A program made the translations under genes and the position numbers. The notes under the pieces were generated by a model, which saw only the letters and a list, made by a program, of their open reading frames with translations, had not been told where the DNA came from and made no database searches. From JABFRG01 sp038210445 (GTDB lineage: Bacteria; Myxococcota_A; Polyangia; Polyangiales; Polyangiaceae), in assembly GCA_038210445.1 (NCBI GenBank), contig JBBQWQ010000029.1, positions 25,633 to 89,632 of the forward strand: a stretch of DNA of 64,000 bases, given 5' to 3'. Below are positions 8,220-16,843 of the stretch, one piece after another; within the stretch, counting starts at the first letter, position 1; each line of letters begins with the position of its first letter.

Positions 8220-9905
8220 GTGATACCATCGACGACGATGCGTTCTCCTTTCGCCGTCGTGCGCGATCTGGTCTCCGATGCCCGGGAGAAAGTCTTCACC
8301 GCCGCGCGGTTCTCGCACCAGACGGGCTACCTCTGGGAGGTGCGTCCGAGGGCGGTGGCCGAGCTTTTGCGGGCCTTCGTGACCGGCGCCCAGAACCCCG
8401 CCACCGCGTACCGCATCGCCGCCAAGAATCATCCCGAGAAGGTCGCCTTGGTGCACGGCGAGCGCCGCATCCCCTTCGGCGATCTCGACCGACTCATCGA
8501 TAGCGCCGCGCACGGGCTCCGCGCGGCCGGCGTGCGCCGCGGCCACAGCGTGCTGCTCGCCATGAAGAACTGCCCCGAGCTCGTCGTCGCTTCGGCGGCT
8601 GCGGGCCGTCTGCGCGCGTCGTCGGTGGCCGTGTCGTGGCGCTCCACGCCGCGCGAGCTCGCGTACCTCGCCAATCACTCCAAGGCGCGTCTGGTGGTTT
8701 GCGATGCCGATGTGTTCCGCACCCTCGAGGCGGCCCAGGCCGACCTATCGCAAGACCTGCTTTCGAAGGTCTTCGTGGTGGGCGGGGGCGGGCAGGGGGC
8801 CCCGTTCGAGCGCCTGCTCTCGCACGAAGACCGCGGTCCGTTCGTCGACGACGCGCCGGGCGAGGACGCGGCGGTGGTGATTTACACCTCGGGCACCACC
8901 GGAAAGCCCAAGGGCGCGGTCCGCAAGTTCCCGCGGTCGGCTGCCAACGCCGCCTTTCGGTTCCTGTGCGAGGCGCCGCTGCGGGTCGAAGACGTTCACC
9001 TGGTGGCGTGCCCCATGTACCACTCCACGGCGTACGCGTTCATGACCTTCTCGCATATCGTGGGCAACACCGTGGTGCTCATGGACGAGTTCACGCCCGA
9101 AGGGTTTCTCGCCCACGTCGACCGCTACAAGGCGAGCACCACGGCGGTGGTGCCCACCATGCTGCACCGGCTCATGCAGCTGCCCGAGGCCGCGCGGCGC
9201 CGCCACGACGCCCGCTCCCTGCGCGTCGTGTTCAGCGGAGGCGCTCACCTGCCGCCCACCGTGGCGACGGCGTTTATGGACGCCTTCGGCGACACGCTCT
9301 ACAACTTCTACGGCGCCACCGAGACCGGCCTGGTCACGCTGGCGTCGCCCCGCGATCTGCGGAGCGCGCCGGGCACCATCGGGCGCGCGGTACCGGGCAA
9401 CGAAATTCGTCTGCTGGGCGAGGGGGGCGCGCCGGTCCAGCCCGGTGCGGTGGGCGAGCTGTTCGTGAAGAACGATCTGCTGGTGAGCGGCTACTACGAC
9501 GACGAAGCCGCTACCCGGGGCAGCATGCGCGAGGGCTTCTTCAGCGTGGGCGATCTGGCGCGGGTCGACGATCACGGCCGCTACTTCCTCGAGGGGCGCA
9601 AGCGCGACATGATCGTTACCGGCGGGGTCAACGTGTATCCTGCAGAGATCGAGCACGCGCTCATGGCCTGCCCCGGCGTGTCGGAGGTGGCGGTCATCGG
9701 GCGAAAAGACGAGGAGTGGGGCGAACGCGTGGTGGCCTTCGTGGTACCGGCGGGCGACGTCACCGAAGGGGAGCTGGTCGCCTTCGCCAAGGAGCGACTC
9801 TCGGGCCCCAAGCGCCCGAAGGAGTACCATTTCGTCCCTTCCTTGCCCCGGAACCCCACTGGCAAGGTGCTCAAACGCGAGCTTTCGGATCGGCTTCCCC
9901 CGTGA
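8220..9905 (+). CDS. AMP-dependent acyl-CoA synthetase
   Basis: A 561-residue adenylate-forming enzyme that activates a carboxylic acid as acyl-AMP and then acyl-CoA. The phosphate-binding motif VIYTSGTTGKPKG lies near residue 225, the YGATE motif at NFYGATETGL, and the C-terminal GRKRDMIVTGGVNVYP hinge with the catalytic Lys at PTGKVLKREL. Fatty or aryl acid specificity cannot be read. A GTG at 8220 is preferred because AAGGGG lies 4 nt upstream; an ATG at 8238 is possible. It is divergent from nadA with about 45 bp between starts. Confidence 0.88.
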   Translation: MIPSTTMRSPFAVVRDLVSDAREKVFTAARFSHQTGYLWEVRPRAVAELLRAFVTGAQNPATAYRIAAKNHPEKVALVHGERRIPFGDLDRLIDSAAHGLRAAGVRRGHSVLLAMKNCPELVVASAAAGRLRASSVAVSWRSTPRELAYLANHSKARLVVCDADVFRTLEAAQADLSQDLLSKVFVVGGGGQGAPFERLLSHEDRGPFVDDAPGEDAAVVIYTSGTTGKPKGAVRKFPRSAANAAFRFLCEAPLRVEDVHLVACPMYHSTAYAFMTFSHIVGNTVVLMDEFTPEGFLAHVDRYKASTTAVVPTMLHRLMQLPEAARRRHDARSLRVVFSGGAHLPPTVATAFMDAFGDTLYNFYGATETGLVTLASPRDLRSAPGTIGRAVPGNEIRLLGEGGAPVQPGAVGELFVKNDLLVSGYYDDEAATRGSMREGFFSVGDLARVDDHGRYFLEGRKRDMIVTGGVNVYPAEIEHALMACPGVSEVAVIGRKDEEWGERVVAFVVPAGDVTEGELVAFAKERLSGPKRPKEYHFVPSLPRNPTGKVLKRELSDRLPP

Positions 9906-9957
9906 GCCCGCGCTCGCTGCGGGAATCTTCCGGTCGCGCGGGTTGTTCCACCGCTGC

Positions 9958-10950
9958 ATGATCCCTCGCGCGCCGTACCTGCTCGGACTCGCGGTGGGTG
10001 CGCTCGGCATTTGCCTGGGCGGATGCGGCGCCAAGGCGCGGACGCGCACCGTGGAGGGGCCGGTGGTCATGACCGGTCCGGAGCACCCCCCGGGCGATGC
10101 GGCGCCCGAGACCGCCGCTGCCTCGTTGCCCGCGTTCGGTCGAAGGGCCGGGAGCGCCTGCGGCGGCACGCTGGGGCCCGGTGCATCCTTCACCGACTTC
10201 GTGGCGGCGGCGCTCTTGCCCACCTGGGACCCGCAGAAGAAGCGGTTTGTCCCGAGCGCGCCGGCGGGGCGGCGGGGCGAGCGCGTTCCCCCCTCGGCCA
10301 GCCCGTCGGTCGCCACCGACTGTCTGGGCCATACCCAGGCCTTCACGAGCGGCGATGCGGGCGCCGTGGAGGTGTTCGTCAAGAAGCTCTCGCTACCGCT
10401 CGCGCACCCCTTTCGCGACGGCGCCGACGAGGTGGCGCTGGGCTGGGTGTACGTGGGAAGTGAGCTCGGCCTCTGCGCGGCTCCCCAGGGTTTCATGGCC
10501 GTGCTCCAGCGGCGCGCCGATGCGCTCGAGGTCGTGGCCTCCACCGCGTGGGTGGGCTCGTGCAAGACCGCAGACGGCGTCGCCTCGGTGCTCGACGTGA
10601 GCGGCAAGCCGGCGATCGTGGACCTGGAGGGCGACGGCGGCGAGGAACGCAGCACCGGCGCTGAAGCGCGCATCTACGGGCTGCGCGGTCGCGACTTGCC
10701 GTTGCTTGGGTCGGTCCCGGTGGCCCTCGACGAGACCCGCCCGCCGTTCGCCTTTCCCGCCTTTCGGCGCACCATGCGCGCGACCCTGGAGAGCCACCCC
10801 ACGGGCCTTCTGGCGCGGGAGACCTGGACCTTCGAGCCCGCCGCCCCTGGCAAGGCGCCCCCGGGAATCCGAACGAAGTCGGTGCCGCGCGTGTACGAGC
10901 TGCGGAGCGGAAAGCTTTGGACTCCCAAGGTGCGGCCGCCCACGCCCTGA
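9958..10950 (+). CDS. Hypothetical lipoprotein
   Basis: A 330-residue predicted lipoprotein. The signal peptide MIPRAPYLLGLAVGALGICLGGC places the lipidated Cys at residue 23. I recognise no domain. The mature chain has two internal Cys pairs and a C-terminal RVYELRSGKLWTPK segment, which suggests a folded extracytoplasmic domain. The start is the ATG that gives a complete signal peptide. It follows the acyl-CoA synthetase by 52 bp and could share its transcript. Confidence 0.65.
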   Translation: MIPRAPYLLGLAVGALGICLGGCGAKARTRTVEGPVVMTGPEHPPGDAAPETAAASLPAFGRRAGSACGGTLGPGASFTDFVAAALLPTWDPQKKRFVPSAPAGRRGERVPPSASPSVATDCLGHTQAFTSGDAGAVEVFVKKLSLPLAHPFRDGADEVALGWVYVGSELGLCAAPQGFMAVLQRRADALEVVASTAWVGSCKTADGVASVLDVSGKPAIVDLEGDGGEERSTGAEARIYGLRGRDLPLLGSVPVALDETRPPFAFPAFRRTMRATLESHPTGLLARETWTFEPAAPGKAPPGIRTKSVPRVYELRSGKLWTPKVRPPTP

Positions 10951-10998
10951 GCTTCGTCGGGTTGCGCGTGGTTTCTCGGCCCGGGTCCGGTTCTGCGC

Positions 10999-11004
10999 TA
11001 TCGT
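10999..11004 (+). promoter_or_regulatory. Candidate -10 hexamer of the zinc-ribbon kinase gene (TATCGT)
   Basis: GC-TATCGT ends 7 nt before the GTG at 11012 with no ribosome site between. No convincing -35 is seen. Part of the recurring pattern described in the findings. Confidence 0.3.
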
Positions 11005-11011
11005 AAACGAC

Positions 11012-12988
11012 GTGCAGCAACTGCCCGCCCTCGCAAAGGTGTGCCCCAAGTGCCGGGAGAGCTTCAGCCCGGAGGCTGCGTTCTGCCCCAACGATGGCGC
11101 GCGGCTGCTGGTGAAGGGCGACGAAGACGCTTACATCGGCGCAACCATCGCCGGCGACATCGAGATTCGCGTGCTCGCCGGCGCCGGGGCCATGGGCCGG
11201 GTGTACCGCGGCTACCAGCGCGGTACCCAGCGCGACGTGGCGGTGAAAATCCTGCACGGCGAGCTCTCGGGTCGTAAGCAGCTGGTGCAGCGCTTCCATC
11301 GAGAGGCGAAGATCGCCGGCAAGCTCCATCACCCGCACGTCGTCGACGTGTACTTCACCGGCGAGCTCCCGGACGGCGCGCTCTACATCGTCATGGAGTA
11401 CCTCGATGGCGCGTCGCTCGCGGCAGCCCTCCAGGCCGTTGGTGGGCGCATGTCGCTCGAGCGGGCGCTCGGCATCGGCATCCAGATTGCCGAAGCGGTG
11501 GGCGAAGGCCACAAAGTGGGCATCGTGCACCGCGACATCAAGCCCGAGAATGTCATGCTGGTGGTGCGCGGCGACACGCCCGACTGGGTCAAGGTCCTCG
11601 ACTTCGGCATCGCGCGCGCGACGCTCCCCGACGAATCCATGGAAACCGCGGCCGGCGCGGTCTTTGGCACCGCGCGCTACATCTCGCCGGAGGGCGCCCA
11701 GGGGGGCGTGGCGACGCCGGCGAGCGACGTGTATTCACTGGGCGTGATGCTCTACCAGATGCTCTCCGGTCGAACGCCCTTCGACTCCGAGCAAGCGGTC
11801 GGGCTCCTGGTGAAGCACGTACACGAGGCGCCGCCCCCGCTGCGCAGCCTGCCCGAAACGCGTCACTTGCCCGAAGGGCTCGAGCGCCTGGTGATGGACA
11901 GCCTGGCCAAGGACCCCGCGCAGCGCGCGCCCGATGGTCGAGCGCTGGCCACTGCACTCCACGGCGTAGCGCATGCATACCACATCCATTTGCCGCAGGG
12001 CATGGGGCGGCCCAGCCTGGCGCTGGTGCCCCCGTACGCGGTGCCGCAGAGCCGCGCGCCGTCGCCTGCAGGTTTGCAGGCGTCCAGCGTTGCTCCCCAT
12101 CCGGGCTACCTCCCGCCGGTGGCCTCGACCTCGCCTTCGCCGGGGGCGCCGGTGCACTTGCCGCTCGCCCCCACGCTCGACGATCGCTCGGCGCACCCTG
12201 GGCTCGCCCCGCAGCTCACGCCGACCCACACCCCGAGCTTGCATCCGCCGCCCGCCAAGAGCCGCGCCTGGATGGTCATCGCACTTCTGGCCTTCCTGCT
12301 GGGCGGCGCGGTGGCCGCCATTGCCATGCAGCGCTCTCAGCCCAAGGTCGACGTGGAGCGCGTGGCCTACCTGGAGAACGTGCGCGGCGTTCTCGCCGAC
12401 GGGCACTACGTGGCGCCGCCTGGCGAGAACGTGAAGGACCTGGTCGACCAGGGTCTTCACAAATGGCCGGGCGACAACGAGCTGAAGCGGCTGCGCTCCG
12501 ATGCCGAGCACGAGATGATCACCATGGCCATCGCCGCCCGCGAGTCGGGCGACGTGATGGGGGCTCGCAACCTAGCGCGCGACGCCTACGGCCTCGACCC
12601 CACCGACAACTCGGCGCGCTACATGCGCGCCCAGGCTGACGACGACTTAAAGGGGATCTCCAGCGGGATCACCGTCAACGCCGGCGCCCCGCGGCTGGTG
12701 TTCGAGTCGCCACCCATTGCCAAGCCCGGCGAGCGGGTGGAGATGACGTGCCGGGTGGTGCCGGGGCAGGCCGGTTCCAAGGCCAAGGTGTCGAACGTGC
12801 GCGTCTCGCTCTTGCCCAATGGCCAGACCACCGGTGGGACGCCGGTTTCGCTGAGCCAAACCGACGCCTGGAACGTCCGCGCGCTGCTCACCGCGCCGGC
12901 AACCGTGGGCAGCTACGACGTATCTTTCGAGGCCAGCGTCGACGGCGTGGTGGTGCGCGCCATGCGCGATCTCGACGTCGCGCCCTGA
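11012..12988 (+). CDS. Ser/Thr protein kinase with N-terminal zinc ribbon
   Basis: A 658-residue Hanks-type kinase. Residues 10-30 hold a zinc-ribbon-like CPKC...CPNDG motif. The kinase domain spans about 45-320: glycine loop GAGAMGRVY, VAVKIL lysine, HRDIKPENVML catalytic loop, LDFGIAR. A Pro/Ala/Ser-rich linker leads to one membrane segment near residue 425 (WMVIALLAFLLGGAVAAIA). About 220 residues follow outside the membrane: a helical TPR-like part and a C-terminal beta-rich domain (about 560-658). The start is GTG just before the zinc ribbon. The ligand of the outer part and the targets of the kinase are unknown. Confidence 0.88.
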   Translation: MQQLPALAKVCPKCRESFSPEAAFCPNDGARLLVKGDEDAYIGATIAGDIEIRVLAGAGAMGRVYRGYQRGTQRDVAVKILHGELSGRKQLVQRFHREAKIAGKLHHPHVVDVYFTGELPDGALYIVMEYLDGASLAAALQAVGGRMSLERALGIGIQIAEAVGEGHKVGIVHRDIKPENVMLVVRGDTPDWVKVLDFGIARATLPDESMETAAGAVFGTARYISPEGAQGGVATPASDVYSLGVMLYQMLSGRTPFDSEQAVGLLVKHVHEAPPPLRSLPETRHLPEGLERLVMDSLAKDPAQRAPDGRALATALHGVAHAYHIHLPQGMGRPSLALVPPYAVPQSRAPSPAGLQASSVAPHPGYLPPVASTSPSPGAPVHLPLAPTLDDRSAHPGLAPQLTPTHTPSLHPPPAKSRAWMVIALLAFLLGGAVAAIAMQRSQPKVDVERVAYLENVRGVLADGHYVAPPGENVKDLVDQGLHKWPGDNELKRLRSDAEHEMITMAIAARESGDVMGARNLARDAYGLDPTDNSARYMRAQADDDLKGISSGITVNAGAPRLVFESPPIAKPGERVEMTCRVVPGQAGSKAKVSNVRVSLLPNGQTTGGTPVSLSQTDAWNVRALLTAPATVGSYDVSFEASVDGVVVRAMRDLDVAP

Positions 12989-12995
12989 GCAGGCT

Positions 12996-14945
12996 CTACT
13001 TCGAGCGCTCGTGGAGGAGGCGACCGACGAGGTTCCGCACCTCGGTGGCGTCGAAGGGCTTCTCGATGTGCGGGTTGGGGATGCGCTCGAGGAAGGCCGC
13101 CCCCGCCTCCGTGAACGCCCCGCCCGAGAGAAACACCATGAACGGCGCCAGCTCCGGGAAGTGAGCGTTGACCTGGTCGTACAGATCCATACCCGACATG
13201 TCCGGCATCATGAGGTCCGACAAGAGGAGATCGAAGTGCTCGCCCGCCACCAGGAGCGCGAAGCCTTCGCGCGCTGACGTAAGGACGGTCACCTCGTGGT
13301 CTCCCAGCACCCTGCGCAGGGCCATCCCCACCGAAGGTTCGTCGTCCACCACCAGCACCCGGGCGCGCGCCGTTGCCAGGCGCGAGCGCGGCGCGGGGGC
13401 TGCTATCGACGGCGCCGACGCGGGCGCCGGTGAAAGCACCACGCGAACGCAGGTCCCGCGGCCCTCTGCGCTCTCCACGACAATCTGCCCGCCCATTCCC
13501 GCGACGATGTTGTGGCAGATGGACAGACCGAGGCCGGTGCCGGCGCCCACCGGCTTGGTGGTGAAAAAGGGGTCGAAGACGCGATCGATCAAGTGCGCCG
13601 GAATCCCCTCGCCATTGTCGTGGACTTCGATGACTGCGCGCCCGGCGCCGTCCACCCTCGTCGCGATGCGAATCTCGCTGATGTCGGCTTGCGCTTGAGC
13701 AATCGCCTGCGCCGCATTGACGATGAGGTTGACGAACACCTGGCCCAGACGCGCCTCGTCGGCGAGCACCGAAGGGAGTGGTTGGTAGTCGCGGGTGAGC
13801 CGGGCGCGGTGGCGAACCTCGCCCTGCGTCATGTTGATGGCCAGCTCCAGAACCGGACCGACCTCGAGGACCGAGAGCTTCTGCTCTTCGGCCCGCGAAA
13901 ACGTCTTCAGCGCCCGGACGATCTTGCGGATGCGCTCCGCGCCGGTCTGAATGTCGCGCGCCATCTGCCGCAGATCTTCGGCGTTGTCTCGGAGCTGCTC
14001 GCAGCCGGCCCCGTCGAGCTCCTCGACCAACATCGCGGCGTTGGCAGCCACGAAGGCCAGTGGGTTGTTGATCTCGTGCGCCACTCCCGCGGCCAGGGTC
14101 CCCATCGAGGCCATGCGCTCGGCGAAGATAAGCTGTCGCTGCAGCAGCTCTTGCCGCTCGGTCGCCTTTGCCAGCTGCTCCTCGGTGTTCTTCTGCTCGG
14201 TGACGTCGCGCGCGGCGGCGTACACCAGACCACGCTCGGGGTCGGCCACCGAGCGCCATTCGAACCAGCGGAAGCTGCCGTCCTTACAGAGGTAGCGATT
14301 CACGAGGTGGCCGAGCGCGTCGCCGGAGGTCAGCCGCTTGCGGCCGGCCAGGGTCGCCGCGCGATCGTCCGGATGCACGAACTCCACGGACGGTCTCGAC
14401 TTGAGCTCGTCGGCGGTCCACCCCAAGGTTCGCGTCCACGATGGGTTGACGCGCTTGAGATACCCGTCGAAGCCCGCGACGCTCAGGTGGTCGAGCGACA
14501 TCTCGAAGAAGTCGCGGCTGCCGGAGGGGAAGGTGGGGTCGAGTGCGTCGGCGTCCACGCAGCTCCCGGCGAAGCCTGCGAGCTCCCCGCCCGCGCCCGC
14601 GTAGGGAGCCCCTCGGTCCACGACCGCCCGGTACGCGCCGTCCGCGCGCCGCAAGCGATAGACGAGCTCGAACGGTCGCTCCTGCTCGACGTGCTCGAGA
14701 TAGCGCCTGCGGCACGTTTCCACGTCGTCGCGATGCACGGCTTCGAGCCAGCCCCATCCCGCTTCGCACGCGAACGCGCGACCGGTGAACGCGAGCCACG
14801 CCGCGTTGAAGTAGCTGCGGCCCCCGTCCGAGCCGCTGCGCCACAGCATTCCCGGAGAGCGCTCGACCCAGGCGCGAAAGTCTTCGAGCGTCGGGGCGGA
14901 GGGCAGCTCACGCGCCGCGTCGAGCGGTGGTTCGGTGCGTGCCAT
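12996..14945 (-). CDS. Hybrid PAS-PAS histidine kinase with receiver domain
   Basis: A 649-residue cytoplasmic hybrid sensor kinase. Two PAS domains lie at about 20-125 and 140-255 (the second ends in AARDVTEQKNTEEQL). The dimerisation helix has the phospho-accepting His near 290 (VAHEINNP). The ATPase domain shows VNLIVNAAQAI, DNGEGIP and GAGTGLGLSI. A receiver domain at the C-terminus has VLVVDDEP and phospho-acceptor Asp near 577 (LLLSDLMMPDMSG). No membrane segment is seen. The start at MARTEPP follows a GAGGG ribosome site. It converges with the zinc-ribbon kinase gene with a 7-bp gap; no output partner is adjacent. Confidence 0.9.
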   Translation of the reverse strand: MARTEPPLDAARELPSAPTLEDFRAWVERSPGMLWRSGSDGGRSYFNAAWLAFTGRAFACEAGWGWLEAVHRDDVETCRRRYLEHVEQERPFELVYRLRRADGAYRAVVDRGAPYAGAGGELAGFAGSCVDADALDPTFPSGSRDFFEMSLDHLSVAGFDGYLKRVNPSWTRTLGWTADELKSRPSVEFVHPDDRAATLAGRKRLTSGDALGHLVNRYLCKDGSFRWFEWRSVADPERGLVYAAARDVTEQKNTEEQLAKATERQELLQRQLIFAERMASMGTLAAGVAHEINNPLAFVAANAAMLVEELDGAGCEQLRDNAEDLRQMARDIQTGAERIRKIVRALKTFSRAEEQKLSVLEVGPVLELAINMTQGEVRHRARLTRDYQPLPSVLADEARLGQVFVNLIVNAAQAIAQAQADISEIRIATRVDGAGRAVIEVHDNGEGIPAHLIDRVFDPFFTTKPVGAGTGLGLSICHNIVAGMGGQIVVESAEGRGTCVRVVLSPAPASAPSIAAPAPRSRLATARARVLVVDDEPSVGMALRRVLGDHEVTVLTSAREGFALLVAGEHFDLLLSDLMMPDMSGMDLYDQVNAHFPELAPFMVFLSGGAFTEAGAAFLERIPNPHIEKPFDATEVRNLVGRLLHERSK

Positions 14946-15059
14946 GAGGTCCCTCGAAGGATAGCAGGTCGCGCTCCGGCCCCCGGGATTGTCCGCCGCC
15001 GTGCCGAAGTGACACACCCGTCGCACGGCGCTTCTCCGCGCGCGTGAAGGTCGATGCGC

Positions 15060-15884
15060 TCAGTGAACCTCGACAGAGACGTCGTCGAAGGCGAAGCGCT
15101 GGGCCGCAGCGGGGCCATAGGATGTGACGTTGCCGAAGCGAAGGATTTGCCCGGCGCCGCCCACGGTGCCCGATAGCAGCAGGTTCGCGCGGACCTGCCC
15201 GTTGACGGAGACCTTGGCGGAAGTGGGCGTGAGATCCACGTCCACCTCGTTCCACACGTTCAGCGCTAGCGTCCCGATGGTGGCGCTTTGCTGCACGGTG
15301 CCGATGGCCGCGCGCGCCGTCACGGTGCCGTCCTTCGCAAGGTAGAAGTCGATGTACTGCTGCTGCGGCTGCTGGCCGATGCCGAAGATGAGCAAGTAGG
15401 TGTTGCTGGTGGAGCGCTGCGTGGCAATCCAGGCAAAGTGTAGATGCGCTTCGGTGGCGGCCGGGGCGGCAAGATTCTTGTCGGCCTCGCCTTGCACGTT
15501 TCCGGCGTCGTCGATGGCGGGAATGTCGACCAGCATGGCCTGCGGCGCCGAGAGCGCGGAGCGGGTGCCCACGCTCAACATCGTGGCGTCGCCGCTGAAG
15601 GTGAGCTCCGGGCTCAGCGAGGTGATTCCGTCGAAGTCCTGGCAGTACAGCGTCGACCCTGGCCAGCGACGAACCAGGTTGCTGCAGTACGGGAGCCGCG
15701 GCGCGTCGCTCGCAGCGTCGAAGATGGGGCCGCCTTCAAAGCTGGGACCATCGGCGCGCGCCTCGGCGTCGGAGGAACCCAGGGGGGTGGGCGGAGGGTC
15801 GAGCCCCGCGACAAGGGCGCAGCCGCCCACCAGGGCGAGGAGCAGCGGGGCGCGCAGGGCCCGCAGCGCGAACGGCTTCTTCAT
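15060..15884 (-). CDS. Lipoprotein with possible LamG/concanavalin-like fold
   Basis: A 274-residue predicted lipoprotein. The signal sequence starting MKKPFALRALRAPLLLA ends in a VGGC lipobox (Cys21). After an Asp/Ala/Gly-rich stretch the remaining 200 residues are beta-rich, with an LYCQDFDG start and a FAFDDVSVEVH end; this is the layout of myxobacterial lipoproteins with concanavalin/LamG-like jellyrolls. The assignment is by pattern only. The ATG overlaps the stop of the upstream TPR/PEGA gene by 4 bp, so it is the third gene of the kinase transcript read leftward. Confidence 0.65.
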   Translation of the reverse strand: MKKPFALRALRAPLLLALVGGCALVAGLDPPPTPLGSSDAEARADGPSFEGGPIFDAASDAPRLPYCSNLVRRWPGSTLYCQDFDGITSLSPELTFSGDATMLSVGTRSALSAPQAMLVDIPAIDDAGNVQGEADKNLAAPAATEAHLHFAWIATQRSTSNTYLLIFGIGQQPQQQYIDFYLAKDGTVTARAAIGTVQQSATIGTLALNVWNEVDVDLTPTSAKVSVNGQVRANLLLSGTVGGAGQILRFGNVTSYGPAAAQRFAFDDVSVEVH

Positions 15885-16843
15885 TGGAACGAGCTCGTGT
15901 AAGATGCACCTATGAGGCCGGGGCCGACGGTGGGTGCGACGCCGGTCTTGGCGGCGCTCGGCGAGAGCACGTACAGGACCACGCCGGCGCCGGCCGCGGC
16001 CAGGCCGAGGCCAAAGAGCACGGTCGAGGCGGTGGCGGTGCCCTTGCCCGAGTCGTAGCGATCCTGCGCGCCTCGGTAGTCTCGGCAGTCGGCCGAGGTA
16101 CGGCAAAGGCTCTTGGCGTCGGATGCCAGGCTCAACGTGCGAATGCCGAAGAAGGCGCCGAGCCCGAGCCCCAGCGCTCCGGCGCCCATGAGCGCGATGG
16201 CCACCGGTTTCTGGACGCTGCCACTCTCGGTGCTCGTCGGCGTTGCGGCATCGCCGGGCGGACCCAGCTCGATGCGCAGGGGGAAGGCGCGTTCGCCGCT
16301 CTTCACCGTGAAGGAAACCTCGCGCGCAGCATGCCCCGGGGCGCGGATCGTGAGCCTATGGGGGCCGGGATCGACCGCAAGCTCGGAGCCCACCACCGCC
16401 AGGTCCAGGGCCAGCGCGTCGAGCTCGAGGGTCACGCCGGGCGATCCGCGGACCCCTGCGTCTGCGGAAAATAGTACTGTCGGAACCCGCGGCTCGAGCT
16501 CCGCGATCTTCTCGGCGAGAACTTTGTCGCGCGCGTCGTGCCGGCTCTGCGCCAGCGAAAGCCCGGCGCGAAAGGTGGTGAGCGCCGCCGCCGCCCGGCC
16601 GTCTTTTTCGTAGCAGGCGCCGAGCGCCGCCAGGGTGCCCACCGCGCCTTCCAGCTTCTGGCTCGCGGCGAGCTTCTCGCACGCCTCCTTCAGCCGACCT
16701 CGAGCAAGCAGGGCCTTGCCGTCTTGAAACAGCGTCTCCGCGGCGGACGAAGCGCTCTGCGCGCGCGCCGCGTGGGGAAAGGTTGTCAGGAGCAGGGCGC
16801 CGAGAGCGAGCTCAGCGATGATCCATCGCGCGTTCGAGGGCAT
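15881..16843 (-). CDS. Exported TPR/PEGA-type protein paired with a kinase
   Basis: A 320-residue exported protein. A signal peptide ends near residue 28 (HAARAQS). Residues about 30-125 form TPR-like helices (AAETLFQDGKALLARGRLKEACEKL). A PEGA-like beta domain follows (DPGPHRLTIRAPGHAAREV), then two membrane segments near the C-terminus (VAIALMGAGALGLGLGAFF and VLFGLGLAAAGAGVVLYVL). The protein at 19719-20570 has the same order and a matching FFGIRTLSLA / FSGLRALSLA segment. The ATG lies inside the last 32 bp of the kinase gene, so translation is coupled. It may sense or scaffold for the kinase; that is inference from position. Confidence 0.75.
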   Translation of the reverse strand: MPSNARWIIAELALGALLLTTFPHAARAQSASSAAETLFQDGKALLARGRLKEACEKLAASQKLEGAVGTLAALGACYEKDGRAAAALTTFRAGLSLAQSRHDARDKVLAEKIAELEPRVPTVLFSADAGVRGSPGVTLELDALALDLAVVGSELAVDPGPHRLTIRAPGHAAREVSFTVKSGERAFPLRIELGPPGDAATPTSTESGSVQKPVAIALMGAGALGLGLGAFFGIRTLSLASDAKSLCRTSADCRDYRGAQDRYDSGKGTATASTVLFGLGLAAAGAGVVLYVLSPSAAKTGVAPTVGPGLIGASYTSSFQ